This document shows, piece by piece, positions 12,696-23,815 of a stretch of DNA of 64,000 nt. Under the pieces are notes generated by a model, which had not been told where the DNA came from, made no database searches, and saw only the letters and a list, made by a program, of their open reading frames with translations. This DNA is from Monocercomonoides exilis (taxonomy: Eukaryota; Preaxostyla; Oxymonadida; Polymastigidae). A program made the translations under genes and the position numbers. Where the stretch lies: positions 62,001 through 126,000 of the forward strand of contig LSRY02000004.1 of the NCBI GenBank assembly GCA_001643675.2. The letters run 5' to 3'. Every line of letters begins with the position of its first letter. Positions within the stretch are counted from its first letter, which is position 1.

Positions 12696-14753
12696 ATGCC
12701 AATCTGTTCACAATGTGGATGTCGTGATATAGAAATTGATCCCCAACGAGGGATTTCTATTTGCATTCAATGTGGACACGTTTGGATATTTTTAAAATTT
12801 TATTTATTTTTTAATTATGAATTTTTATAAAACAACAATGTTTATTAGATTGTTGCGGACAATTCAATGGTATCGGAAATTGGATTTCAAGAAAATGCTG
12901 CAGGAGGAACGTCCGTCGTAGGACAATTTGTGTCATCATCCGGCTCGTTTCATTCATATGGAATGGGTTCAACAAAGGAGTCTCGTGAAATAACAATACA
13001 AAAAGCACGAAGACGAATATCACGAATTGCAGCGCAAATGCAATTAAATAGCAGACAAATAGAAAGTGCAACCCGCTTGTATATCCTTGCTATTGAAAAG
13101 AATTTTGTTCAAGGAAGAAAATCCGATATTGTGTACGCAACTTGCCTGTATGTTGTGTGCAGACGTGACCAAACACATCATCTGCTTATTGATTTTTCCG
13201 ACACTCTTCAAGTTAACGTCTTCACGCTTGGTGCTTGTTTTCTGAAGTTTTGTAGATGCCTAAATCTTCATCTTGCTGTAATTGATCCTTCTCTTTACAT
13301 CCACCGCTTTGCTGCAGGACTCGAATTCGGAGACAAAACGCATGAAGTTGCCATGACAGCATTACGAATTGTCTCTCGAATGAAGCGTGATTGGATCCAT
13401 ACAGGTCGCTCTCCGGCAGGTGTGTGTGGTGGAGCGTTGCTGATTGCAGCGAGAATCCACAATTTTCGACGGACGCAACAAGAGATTGTGAATGTCGTGA
13501 AGGTCTGTCAGCACACGTTGCGTATGAGACTGAAGGAATTTGCTGAAACACCTGCGGCACAGCTTTCTGTTGAAGACTTTGAGAAAAGAGAAGATAAAAA
13601 AGCAAACGAAGAGAATGCACAGCAAGAGATTGACTACAAAGAGGAAGAGAAAGCGAGGCTGCTGTATGTCATGGAAGACAAAAAGATGCGCGCAGTCAAA
13701 AGGGAGCCAGGTCCATTCAGTGCTGAAGGAGAAATAATCATTGGCGATGATCTGATGGATTCAGGAATGATGAATGAGGAAGGAGGAGAAATGAAGGCTG
13801 AAGAAGGTGTTTATGACAGAAACGAAAGAGAGGCCAACGAAAGAAAAGAAGGAAATGACAACGAAAATGAACCTGGCAAAGAAGCAAATGCAGCCAAAGA
13901 AACAGAAAGTGGAGAGGTAGAAAAGAATGAGGAGAGCGAAGAATTCGATGAAGAATGCGATCCACCTGCATTCCGAAGAGCAAAGTTGAGAGAAGCACTG
14001 GAAAAAGTGAAAGAAGAGGAAAGGAAGCTGAAAGAAATTGAAGATTCATACAAAATGGTTGAGGTGGATGACGGGGTCATTGATGTGGATGAGGGAGACG
14101 GAAATGACGAGGCCAAAGGAATAGAGGCGTTGGACAAGCAGCTTGATGGAGAATACAGGAAGAAGAAAAGAAGGAGAGGAAATGCAGCAGCCAATGCGAA
14201 AGAGAGGAGTGGAAGGGGAGGCAGAAGAAGAGGGAGAGGAGGCAGAACAGCAAGTGCAGTGCGAAAGAGGAGAACAGTTGAAAAAGACGACGAGAGCGAA
14301 GAGGAAGAGGAAGGAGAGACAACTGAAACTGATCCATCTTTTGCGGATATCAACAAGAAGAAAAAGCAAAATAGACAGAACGGCAGAAGAGGAAGAAAGA
14401 GAAGAAATGGCAGAGACGAAGAAGATGAAGAAGAAGAAGAAGAAGAAGAAAGAGAAGAAGAGCTTCAGGTTGAGAAAAGAATGAAAGTTGTGCCTGCAAA
14501 GGCCATTGGCGAAGGAAATGATAAATCTGATGGGAAAAAAGGGAAAAGAACAAAAAGGAATCAACAGAAAGAAGAGAAAGGACAGCAAAAAGAGACAGAA
14601 AATGAAGATAATTCTGAGAAGTCAACAAATGACAGCAAAAATAAATCCAAAAAAGTTGAAGTCAAAGAAGAAGAAAGATCCGTCATAAAAAATGAAGATG
14701 AAGCTGAAGACAACAAAAGAAAAGAAGAAGAAAACAAAGAAGATAATGACGAT

Positions 14754-14784
<31 letters not shown>

Positions 14785-16145
14785 GCAAACCAATCAAAGA
14801 CGAGAAAGAGATTGAATTTGAGCAAAAAGAAAGAGAAAAACGAGTGTTTGGGCGGCTTGTAGGGGGAAGTGTGTCAGCAGGGGCGATTCCGCTGGAGGTG
14901 GAAGACGAGCTGAATGAGAAGCAGCATCAGAACAAAGACCTGATCAAGAAGACGACGGCGCTGGAGATAGCAGAAATCACGCTGGATGGTGAAGAGATAG
15001 ACGAGCAGATGAAAGGCGTGCTGGCTGCGAAGGACGAATACCTCAGCGCAGAACAGAAGAAGAGCCTGGAGATGGCAGAGGCAAACAGCAAGGAGGAGAA
15101 GAGGAGGAAGAAAGAGGAGGAAGAAATCGGATTCAGAGGAAAAGCAGATGAAAGGCCAAATGTGCTGGCGGGTATTCCACCTCTTGCTGAAATGCCTCCC
15201 ATTCAACCTTTCTCTTTCAGCGAGCCTTCTTCTTCTTCTTCTTCTTCCTCTTCCTCTTCTTCAATGTCATCTGAAACAGACACATCCACTTCATTTCAGC
15301 AACACACTTCATCAGAAGCAGAATATCCCACTTCATCCTCTTCATCATCATCTTTTTCTTCTTCTTCCTCTTCTTCTTCTTCTTCCTCTTCTTCCTCTTC
15401 TTCTTCCTTTTCAGACTATTCTCTTCTTCACAAAGAAGCCAACGAGAACTACGATGAAGAAGACCCGTCGACATGGACAGACATCAAAGACAGCGACGTC
15501 GCCAAGTTTCTGTGCACACCAGAAGAGGCGCATCTGAAGGAGCAGATTTGGGACGAGTTGTATTTGGAGTTCATCACAGAGATGCAGAAGAAGACGAAGG
15601 CGAAGAGGGAGAAGGCAGAAGAGCGCCTGGCAAACGGCGGAGGAAGAAGGCGGAGGAGGCAGAGGAAAGAGAAAGACACTGCAAGTGCAGACGGAACATC
15701 TGCTGCTGCGAAGGAAGAAGGCGGAGCAGGGCCGAAGATGGAAGAGGTGTTTGACCCAGCAAACATGACACCAACTGAGCTGGCAGCGTCTTCTTCGCTT
15801 TCGCTGCTGAAGAGGCGTGTGAGCACCAAGCTCGACTACTCTGCACTGCACAGGCTGTATGAGGTGGATCCGGAGCAGCTCTCCCAGAAGTCGATCTACT
15901 TTGGAGACGACGACGGAGGGGCAGACGATGTGCTGATGGTCGACAGGAAGAGCACTCAGCTTGGAAGTGGCGAAAGAGACAGAACTCAGAGAACACTTGT
16001 CATGGGCGGCGCTGGCACTGCTGCTCCGTCTCCAGTGCAAAATGCTTTGATGCAATCGCAGCTTGACCCAACTCAGGTTGTGAGCGATCAAATGTATGGG
16101 TACGGAGATGGAATGCCTTATGAAGATGTAGATTATGACGATTGA
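12696..16145 (+). CDS. BRF1: TFIIIB subunit BRF1 (RNA polymerase III initiation factor)
   Basis: BRF1 is the TFIIB-related factor that recruits RNA polymerase III to tRNA and 5S promoters. Two exons, 12696-12779 and 12849-16145 (intron 69 nt), give 1126 aa. Exon 1 carries the zinc ribbon (C4, C7, C23, C26: CSQCG and CIQCG). Exon 2 starts IVADNSMVSEIGF, the usual linker. Two cyclin folds follow at about residues 80-270 (RLYILAIEKNFVQGRKSD; SPAGVCGGALLIAARIHNF). A segment with FLCTPEEAHLKEQIWDEL matches the conserved region after the cyclin folds. The rest, about 270-860, is a very long acidic and lysine-rich region with serine tracts, so the protein is far longer than the 600-700 aa usual for the family. 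The N-terminus would be missed if the ATG inside exon 2 (12867) were taken as the start. Confidence 0.93.
15226..15411 (+). repeat. Poly-serine microsatellite tracts inside BRF1
   Basis: Two runs of TCT/TCC/TCA codons (about 15226-15262 and 15333-15411) encode serine homopolymers of about 13 and 25 residues, separated by ordinary sequence. Similar TCT-type runs occur in nearly every large gene here. Confidence 0.85.
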
Positions 16146-16325
16146 ACATTTCATTTTTTTTTTCTTTTTCTTTTTTTGTTCTTAATATGTTTTATCCTAT
16201 CATTTCAAGCTTTTATTTAATTGCTTCGTTTTATTTTTTGATATTAAATTATATTTGTGTTGTAAAATTTTCTCATGAAAATAAAGTGGACTTTTTTCAA
16301 TATTGATCAAGAAAACCAACATCAC

Positions 16326-18606
16326 ATGACGACTTTTCAAGAGCTTGGAATTTCTGATGATCTAAGCAAAATTTGCTTGGATCATGGATGGAAGGCTCCA
16401 AGACCTATACAAGTGCAAGCCATTCCACATGCTTTAAAAGGTAGAGATGTTGTAGGCCTTGCAGAAACAGGATCAGGAAAAACAGGAGCTTTTGTTCTTC
16501 CAATACTTCAGGATCTTCTAGACAATAAACGGCCTTGTCCGGCAGCTGTTGTTCTATCTCCAACACGGTTAATTTCGCTAAAATTTTTCCTTAAATATTT
16601 GATTTTTATTAAAATATTTTTTATTAATTAAAAGAGAGCTTGCGCTTCAAATTGCGGAAGAATTTCAAATCATTGGGAGGAAACTTGGACTAAAATGTGC
16701 TCTAATTGTTGGAGGAGTAGGTCTGACAAAAGTTATTGTTATTTATTTGTAATATAAACTTTTTTGTTCCTAGATCTTCAAAAGCAAGTTAAAATTCTTT
16801 CAGACCGGCCGCACGTAATTGTTGCTACGCCTGGAAGACTTTTCGATCATATTAGATCGACTAAAGGATTTTCTATCGATAAAATTAAATTTTTGGTATT
16901 GGACGAAGCCGATAGACTTTTAAACCCTGATTTCAAAGACTCTCTTGATGCCATAATTCATCATTGCCCTCGAGATCGTATCACATTCTTGTTTTCTGCA
17001 ACAATGACAAACAAAGTTACAAAATTGCAGCGAACATGCTTGAAGAATCCAGTGAAAGTGTCTGTTTCTGCTTCAAAGTTACAGACGGTTTCAACTCTAC
17101 GTCAGAGATTTCTGTTTTTCCCTCAGCACACAAAAATGACCCATCTGGTAGCTCTTCTGCTCGAACTTGCAGGGAAGTCAACTATCGTTTTCACACGGAC
17201 CTGTCCAACAACCTTGAAAACGGGAAGGGTATTGCAAATTTTGGGTATTAAAGCTGAAGCTCTGCATGGCCAAATGGATCAGCAACGTCGATTTGAAATA
17301 TTAGATCAGTTTAAAAAAGGCAAAGTGGAAGTGCTTGTAGCAACGGATGTGGCAAGTAGGTTTGTAAAATTGTTGTAAGTGAATTTATTGAATGTTTATG
17401 TTAAAGCAGATGTGAAATACAATTTTTTACATGATTTTTCGAATGGACTCAACATGTTAGCTTTGAATTTAAAATAATTATTTTATAATTTTGTTTTGAA
17501 AACAAATTTATTACGCTCTTCTTTATGATATTTTTCTTTTCTTTTCTTTCTTTTTAATTCTTATTTAAATATATCTGTGTATCATTGCATAATATAAATA
17601 GAGGTCTTGATATTCCATCTGTGGCATGTGTTATAAATTTTGACTTGCCGCAAAACACGAAGACATATCTTCATCGTGTTGGAAGAACAGCTCGTGCAGG
17701 CAGAACAGGACTGGCCTTCTCGTTTGTCACGCAATACGATGTTGTTCTGTTCAAATCTATTGAAGACACTCTCGGAGAGGCAGCGAAAGCAAAAGAAAGG
17801 AAGGAAAAGAAGGAAAAGGCAATGAAAAAGAAGAAAGGGGATGAAGAAAATGAGGAGGATGATGAAGATAATGGAGATGAGGAGGAAGAAGAGATGCAGG
17901 AAGATGAAGATGAAGATGAAGAAGAGGAGGAGGAGAAGGAGAAGGAGAAGGAAGCATGCAATGAAGATGAAAGTGATGAAGGTGAATCAGGAAAAGAAGA
18001 GAGTGATGAAGAGATAGATTCTAAAAAGACGAAAAAAACATCTTCAAAATCAAAGAAAGATATTCATTTTGCTGAAGAATCAAAGAAAGATAATTCAAAA
18101 TGGCAGATGGAGCAATATAAAATCAATCCGTCCATTATTCACACTTTGGAAAGAAGAGTTGTTGATGCAGAGCGTCTTGCTTCTATTGTATGCCAAATAT
18201 TAGTCATGTTATTTTATTGGATTGTTATATACTAACTATTGATGATTAACTCTTGAAATTTTGACAATTTTTATTTATTTATTTTTATTTATTTTCATAT
18301 TTGCATCATTTGTTTTATCATATTTTTTGAAACGTTCTTTAGGAAATGCGCGATGCTGAAAAGAAGAAAGGCAAACGAAGCAGAACAGCTTCACTCCTTA
18401 CAAATGAGGATGAAGATGAAGGAAGCAGTGTTTCTGCACTTTCTCTATTTGGTGGAGAAGATGAATCTAAAATTAATAAATCAGGTGGAGCAGATGAAAA
18501 TATAAGTGGAGAATTAGAAAGAGAAGGCAAAGATGATGATTGGATTTCAAAGAAAGATGAATCAGGAAAAAAAAGAAAAAGAAAGTCAAAAGGAAATAAA
18601 AAGTGA
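16326..18606 (+). CDS. DDX47: DEAD-box RNA helicase DDX47/Rrp3 (rRNA processing)
   Basis: Nucleolar ATP-dependent RNA helicase of the DDX47/Rrp3 family, needed for 18S rRNA maturation. Five exons (16326-16567, 16635-16720, 16774-17359, 17602-18187, 18343-18606) join in phase to 587 aa. All motifs are present: Q motif, AETGSGKT (I), SPTRELALQ (Ia, split by intron 1), TPGR, DEAD (II), SAT (III), ATDVASRGLDIP (V, split by intron 3) and [11 protein letters not shown] (VI). The C-terminal [17 protein letters not shown] matches the family. An acidic/lysine-rich insertion follows motif VI. I prefer the start at MTTFQELG because family members begin there and a TTGATCA element lies just upstream. An in-frame ATG at 16275 would add 17 residues. 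Introns are 67, 53, 242 and 155 nt. Confidence 0.93.
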
Positions 18607-18987
18607 AAAGAATGAATGAAGAATAATTTTTCATTATTATTTCATTTCATATTTTTTATTATCATTTCGCAAAACGAACTTTTGTTTTGAATTTATTCAT
18701 TCTTTTCAAAGAGAAAGAAACAACATTTATCATTCTTATTTATTTGAAAATATTTAAACGAAACCAAAAAAAGTATATTTCTTCAAAATGAGACATCTAG
18801 TGTTTCATCTGAAATTTTCAAAATCATTGATGTTTATAAAAGTTTTTTCGAATGAAGAAAAAGCAACAAAAATTAAACATTTTTCGATTATGTGGTTGAA
18901 GGGCAAATGGGGATCATTCGGCCAGTTTAAAAAATGAATGGAAAAAATGAGTTATGAAGCATTTAACTGCAACCAACTTCTGACATA
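18607..18987. other. Intergenic, nothing recognised
   Basis: AT-rich spacer between the 3' end of DDX47 and the 3' end of the transposase remnant. I see no coding segment, repeat or RNA gene. Confidence 0.5.
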
Positions 18988-20017
18988 TCATGTTTGAAAC
19001 ATTGTTGAATCAAATAATGATGTGAAAAACGAAAAATAAAAATTTGTGGGATCAAATTTATGATCCTCTTGATATTCTGATGCTGATTCTCCATCTCCTG
19101 CCCCAAACTCATCTTCATCTGTATCTTCTGATGATTCTTCAAAAAAAAGGTTTCTGACTCGTCTTCTGATTTATCTTCCCGATCTTCATCGGTTTTTTCA
19201 GCCACTGGAATAGAATACAATTTTCTTTTGATGAATGAATTTATTCTCATTTTTTATTATTATGAAACATAAACTCAGCAAGGTGACCGTCAATATATTT
19301 GTCTCTCACTCCAGATTTTGGTGAAACATTCTGAAATCTCGATCATAAGCTCTCCACACTGTTTGTGCATACTTTTGTGATAGGATCTACAAAGTGAAAC
19401 TGATAACACACAGTTCAATGAATTTAGTTATACTCCGGCAAACACTTGTGGACTGGCCATTCGTCCAAATAAATTGATATTTTTAGTTTGATATTTGAAA
19501 GGATAAACGGAAATAATGTTCTTTTATTTCTTTTTTCAACTCTACCAATGAAAAATCTGCTCTCTCTTTCTTTATCAACCTTTTCAATTCCTTCGAATGA
19601 CCAAATAAGAGGCTTCCTCCTTCCTTTGTGGTATTTCCCTCTTCTCAACAGGGCTTTATCGATTTTAATAAATCTCCCCTTGCCTCTGACCGCCTGAAAA
19701 TCTTCACATAAGAACTTGGCAGAATGTAATCGGCAATGAGAATACCAAAATGAAACTGATCCTCTATCAAGATTAAGCATTAAACATGTCTATGAGATAA
19801 TAATATTTAGACAGTAATACAGAAGAATAAGCAATTATTTGTTAAGAGGAATTTTGATGTTTAAAAGGAAGTTTTGTGAAAAAAGCTAATGGATTTGCCA
19901 CAATATGAGCATCAAATTGTCTTCTTGTTTCAGATCTTTTATAAACATCCATTTAGGTAATTCTTTTTGAAAAGTCGCATATGTTAAATTTTCAATAAAA
20001 TCGAAAATTTCATATTT
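18988..20017 (-). mobile_element. Decayed Merlin/ISXO2-like (IS1595-type) DDE transposase
   Basis: One minus-strand frame can be followed from about 20017 to 19256 through about seven in-frame stops. It starts KYEIFDFIENLTYATFQKE. Then come a helical part ending WYSHCR, the first catalytic Asp in FIKIDKALL with the typical RGKYHKGR, the second Asp in IYLDEW, the Glu region CTNSVESL, a stop in place of the usual Trp, then SRF, and near the end YIDGHLAEFMF. These are the landmarks of the ISXO2-like DDE domain used by Merlin transposons. The C-terminus (KRKLYSIPVAEKTDEDRE and an acidic tail ending at 18988) continues after two apparent one-base shifts in an A run (about 19247) and a run of eight T (sense strand, about 19145). 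The copy cannot make a functional transposase. No target-site duplication was identified. Confidence 0.78.
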
Positions 20018-20193
20018 AACTCAAATTTTTGTTGACATGTTCCAAACTTATCCTATATGAAATCTATTTTTGGATAATGCTATTTCACTCATTCCAAAGA
20101 AGATTCGTGAGAAGAAACAGAAATTTGAATAAAATATTAAATTTTTGATATTTTAGAAAATAAAACATTTGTGACTTTTCAAAAAGAATCACC
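19956..20193. repeat. About 240-bp imperfect palindrome from the head of the Merlin element
   Basis: Arms 19956-20073 and 20075-20193 are inverted copies centred near 20074, about 70-75% identical by eye, with a shared core TTCTTTTTGAAAAGTC. The left arm read on the minus strand is the start of the transposase remnant. The right arm read on the plus strand gives a second, related head (IFDILENKTFVTFQKE). So two element heads lie head to head. Confidence 0.7.
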
Positions 20194-21065
20194 AATTTTC
20201 GAACAATAATTTGGACAGTTTTCTTCATTCGTGTGAAGGGTGTTGTTGAAGATCCAGTCGAATGACCCTTCGTTGATGAAAATACAATGTTCAATTCATT
20301 TATCTCTTGTTTTGAACAGGATATGCTCTTCAACATCACTAAATAAATCGATTTCAGATGAGTTTTAATATTTGTATTTTTTTGTACTTCTTTTTAAATT
20401 AATGAATATTTGCACACAAATAGTTTTTATAATTAATGGGTTCAAGAAAATAAAAGAATATTCAACATTCTTTCTTTTAATATATATAAACACAGAAATA
20501 TGTTTGTATTTGATATCTATTTGACACATAATAATTGAAAAAAGAAAAAAACAAGTTAATTTCTGCTTGTCGTGTAATACTCATTTCCTGCTTGAAGATT
20601 CTAACCTTCATTAATTTTAAGCAAAAAAAGTTTAATTTTTGTTTCACACACAACTTTTCAAAACCATCTCATATTATGAAATCAATTGTATTTTCTTATC
20701 AGCTTGCAGGAATCATTGATAGAATGACAAAATGTTATGTGACTTTACACTTATTTCAAAAAATGAACCAATTTTGTTGAAATTTTCAGATCACAAAAAG
20801 TGAATCTGGAACAAAAAATTTCAATGAAAAAGCTTGAAGTTAAATATTTTGTCCCATATTTTTATTAAACAACAATGATTTTTTTGATTCTTCTTTCTCT
20901 CAAAGATTGTTAATTTTCTTTCCAATTTTTCTCAATATTCATTTCGTTATTTCAAAATCACAAAATCATAATTAGAAAAATAACTTATTTTTTTCTTTTT
21001 TAAATACAGTTTGTGCAAAACATACTGTAACAATTTCTTTAATACTATTGAGAAAAAAATACACT
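20194..21065. other. Gene-free AT-rich stretch
   Basis: No gene recognised. A minus-strand open frame of 84 codons (20339-20085) covers the first part and runs into the right arm of the preceding palindrome. It has no recognisable domain. The stretch may be older transposon debris. Confidence 0.45.
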
Positions 21066-21307
21066 TGGCTAATTTTTTTTGAAAAGTTCCTTATGTTTAA
21101 TTTTCCACTAGAATGAAAATTTCATATTTCGATCAATTTTCTGTTCCCACTCACCAAATTTCGCTGTCATGAAAATAATAACATCGCGATGATTTCACTT
21201 TCATGACAGCGAAATTTGGTGAGTGGGAACAGAAAATTGATCGAAATATGAAATTTTCATTCTATTGGAAAATTAAACAAAAGGAACTTTTCAAAAAAAA
21301 TAAGCCA
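21066..21307. repeat. Near-perfect 242-bp palindrome (MITE- or foldback-like)
   Basis: Arms 21066-21174 and 21199-21307 are inverted repeats with about three mismatches in 109 bp, centred at 21186/21187. The 24-nt spacer itself contains CATCGCGATG on the same axis. The arm sequence is homologous to the palindrome near 20074 and, in the matching frame, encodes remnants of the same transposase start (KYEIF, then EN, then TFQK) with stops. A strand would fold into one long hairpin. Confidence 0.85.
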
Positions 21308-21616
21308 CTTGAATTATTGAACGATATTTTGAAACCAAAAATAATTCTGAACTTATATTTTTATTGTGCATTTCAGTCCATTCACAAAATATTCGTTAGA
21401 AGAAAAGCTTTTGATATGCTAAAAATGAAAAATTCGAATTTCACTGCTTCTACGATTTCAATTTAAAATAGAAATAGAAAATGCGACAAATAATTCAAAT
21501 AATCGAAAAAAAAATTCTTTTTTTTATTTTGTTATAATATGAATTATACAAAAAATTTTGTCAAGGAAAAATACATTATGTTTAACTATTGAATTAAAAA
21601 ATCCTTTTTTCATCAA
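21308..21616. other. AT-rich spacer before the tRNA gene
   Basis: No gene recognised. An open plus-strand frame (21203-21466) starts inside the palindrome arm and runs to 21466, but it has no recognisable domain and is probably transposon-derived or chance. Confidence 0.4.
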
Positions 21617-21688
21617 GGCCTGATGGTCTAGTGGTATGATTCTTGCTTTGGGTGCAAGAGGTCCCGGGTTCAATTCCCGGTCAGGCCC
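21617..21688 (+). tRNA. tRNA-Pro (anticodon TGG)
   Basis: Complete cloverleaf without intron. The acceptor arm GGCCTGA pairs with TCAGGCC, followed by discriminator C at 21688. The D arm overlaps the A box (TGGTCTAGTGG). The anticodon stem CTTGC/GCAAG encloses loop TTTGGGT with anticodon TGG at 21649-21651. The T arm CCGGG-TTCAATT-CCCGG contains the B box GGTTCAATTCC. The internal boxes are the promoter for RNA polymerase III, whose factor BRF1 is encoded upstream in this window. Confidence 0.97.
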
Positions 21689-21691
21689 TTC

Positions 21692-21696
21692 TTTTT
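21692..21696 (+). terminator. RNA polymerase III T-run terminator of the tRNA
   Basis: Five T residues begin 4 nt after the tRNA discriminator base, the normal distance for a pol III stop signal. Confidence 0.7.
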
Positions 21697-21998
21697 GAAT
21701 TTTTGAATGAGAACTGTTTATTTGAATTATCTTTTTCAATCTTCAATTCTTTCAATAATTATCAAAATTTCATTAAAAAAACTATTTTTTTTGAAAGATT
21801 AATTTAGCAATATCAGAATATTTGAAATGGTGAAATTTAAACATATAAACACTCTGAGAAAAATTTCAATAAAATAAAAAAGTTTCTTCAAATAAAAAAA
21901 ATTCTTTATCTTTTTAAAGATAGAGAATTAAAATTAAAAATAGAATTACAACTTCAATTTAAAAACTATATTGACGTTAAACATTGATTTTATAAAAT
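21697..21998. other. Intergenic, nothing recognised
   Basis: AT-rich spacer between the tRNA gene and the 3' end of the S28 peptidase gene. I see no feature in it. Confidence 0.5.
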
Positions 21999-23815
21999 TT
22001 ATTGCAAAGACTGATACACCTTCATTGCCTTTCTCTTCTTTGAAGAACATACGCAACACAAAACGATTGCAATAATCATGAACACAAGAGAGATACTCGC
22101 CAAGACCACACCAGAAACGAACAGAGGATGTTTGGTGGTCATTTCTTTGTCTCTGCTCGCGTTCGTCAGCCACTCATTAACTGCATCTCGAATAGCATTA
22201 CGTGCTTCCTTCAATGATTCAGAATCAGAAGATTTTGGTGAATGGAGATCTGTGCAATGGGATCCTTTGTCAATCAAACGTATCTTCCAGTTTTGACGAG
22301 CTTCTCTGCCATCGTCTATAAAACATTGCATAAATCATTTAAAAATTATGAATTAAATTGATAAACATGAGATATTATTTATAAAAGAAAATAAATAAAT
22401 ATTTTATAAACAGCAAAATCATATAGAATAATCTTTCACATCCACCCAGCACAATATCCAAGTACATACCTTTAAACGAGCCAGGAGTAATTCCTAATTT
22501 GCTCCAAGGATCGAATCCGCCATTTGTCCATATCACATTCGTTGCCAATGAATTCCTTTCTTTAAAGTATTTGTTAATCTTGCTGACGTCTGGTATCCTT
22601 CCTGGTCCGAATGCTCTTTCGCATATTCCGTGATAATAATCCAGATTTACTCTTGTTGATCGCAGAGAGTTTTGGGGAGGAGCTGTTTGGAAGTAGCCAA
22701 ACTCGTTGCATGTTTGCCATGTCCATTGACGCCCATTTTCCAATTTGTTGGCTGTTATATTTTTGATAACAGGATCTAATGACACAAACTCATTGCACGT
22801 TGTGTCCATTTTCTCAGTCATTTTGTTGAAAAATTCTAACAGATGGCTGGATTCTGTTTCTCCGTTCACTAAGGGCTTGCTCATTGTGCTACAGAGCAGA
22901 TCTTTATATGCCTTGTCTGGTTCATTGTCCATGTTGTATTGAACGGCATGCGCAACCATATCTCCCATCCCAGAAAGGAAATCAACATTATCCTCCACTT
23001 TATCACACCCTGATGCTTTTTGAAGTTCTACATATTTTCCATTGTCAATTGTTGCCTCCATTTCCTTCATGGCATTTCTAACATGCCCTGCACAATCATC
23101 TGGCAAAGCCGCTGATATGGTCTGATCATATTCAATAAACTCATCTTCTGCAAGAACAGGACCAGAAGAAGAAATGGAACCCAAAGCAAGATGAGGATAC
23201 ATTGCTCTGAACCAAGCTGAAAGACAACCAGCATATGAACCTCCAACAATTATAACTTTATACAATTGTTTGTCTTTATTTTCTTTTTTGAGAAATTCGA
23301 TAAAATACGCAAGATCTGCAAGAGCTTGATTTGTATTCAGATATTTGAGGTTTTCAACGGAATGTTCCGTAAATGGAAGAGATTCGCCATAATACCGATG
23401 TTCAAGAGATGCAAGAAATGCCCCTTTTTCTTTTGCAAGCGCTAATATATTTAATTGATTCAGATAAAAATAAATAAACAAAATAAATGTATCTGCGAAC
23501 GATACGAAATTGCACACTATAAAGAAAGTTATCTTCAAGACAATTATCTTTCATTTTGGCTTCTCCACTGATATATACAAACATCAAATGAGTCCCTGTG
23601 TAAAAGTCATCGTTTGTAACATATCTTTGCCTGAAAGTTATGTTGCTCTTTGGATCAAAATGGTCGAGCTTTTGATCCAACCATCGAACATTTGGAGTCG
23701 AAGGAGCTTTGGTTTGCAGAGTCAAACTTCTTTCTGAACTTAAAGAAAATGTTTGAGTTCCAAAAAACCTTGCCTGAGAACTCGAAAATAAAATGTACAA
23801 TAGAAATATATGCAT
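21999..23815 (-). CDS. S28 serine peptidase (lysosomal Pro-Xaa carboxypeptidase/DPP-II family) with membrane anchor
   Basis: S28 peptidases cleave after proline in lysosome-like compartments. Three exons (23815-23518, 23441-22470, 22315-21999; introns 76 and 154 nt) give 528 aa. A signal peptide (MHIFLLYILFSSSQA) precedes the mature start. Family motifs are WLDQKLDHFDP, EHRYYGESLPF, the nucleophile in GGSYAG (Ser168), Asp410 in NGGFDPWS and His443 in GSHCTDLHSP, so the triad is complete. Exon 3 adds what soluble members lack: a transmembrane helix at about 486-510 and a short basic tail ending KVYQSLQ, with YQSL a tyrosine-type (YxxPhi) endosome/lysosome sorting signal. The active domain would face the lumen. 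The gene shares a 71-bp divergent promoter with the CFAP20DC-like gene. Confidence 0.92.

Noticed and set aside
15411-16154. Minus-strand frame of 247 codons
   Set aside because: Antisense of the BRF1 C-terminal region.
18963-19250. Separate small acidic protein on the minus strand
   Set aside because: It directly continues the transposase C-terminus after a one-base shift in an A run, and its frame breaks again at eight T; read as part of the dead element.
19256-20017. Alternative genetic code (TAA/TAG read as Gln)
   Set aside because: The in-frame stops occur only in the dead transposase and include TGA at a Trp position; all live genes read correctly with the standard code and end in ordinary stops.
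21524-21739. Minus-strand frame with a GPDRELNPGP-type peptide
   Set aside because: It is the reverse complement of the tRNA-Pro gene, a well-known source of false proteins.
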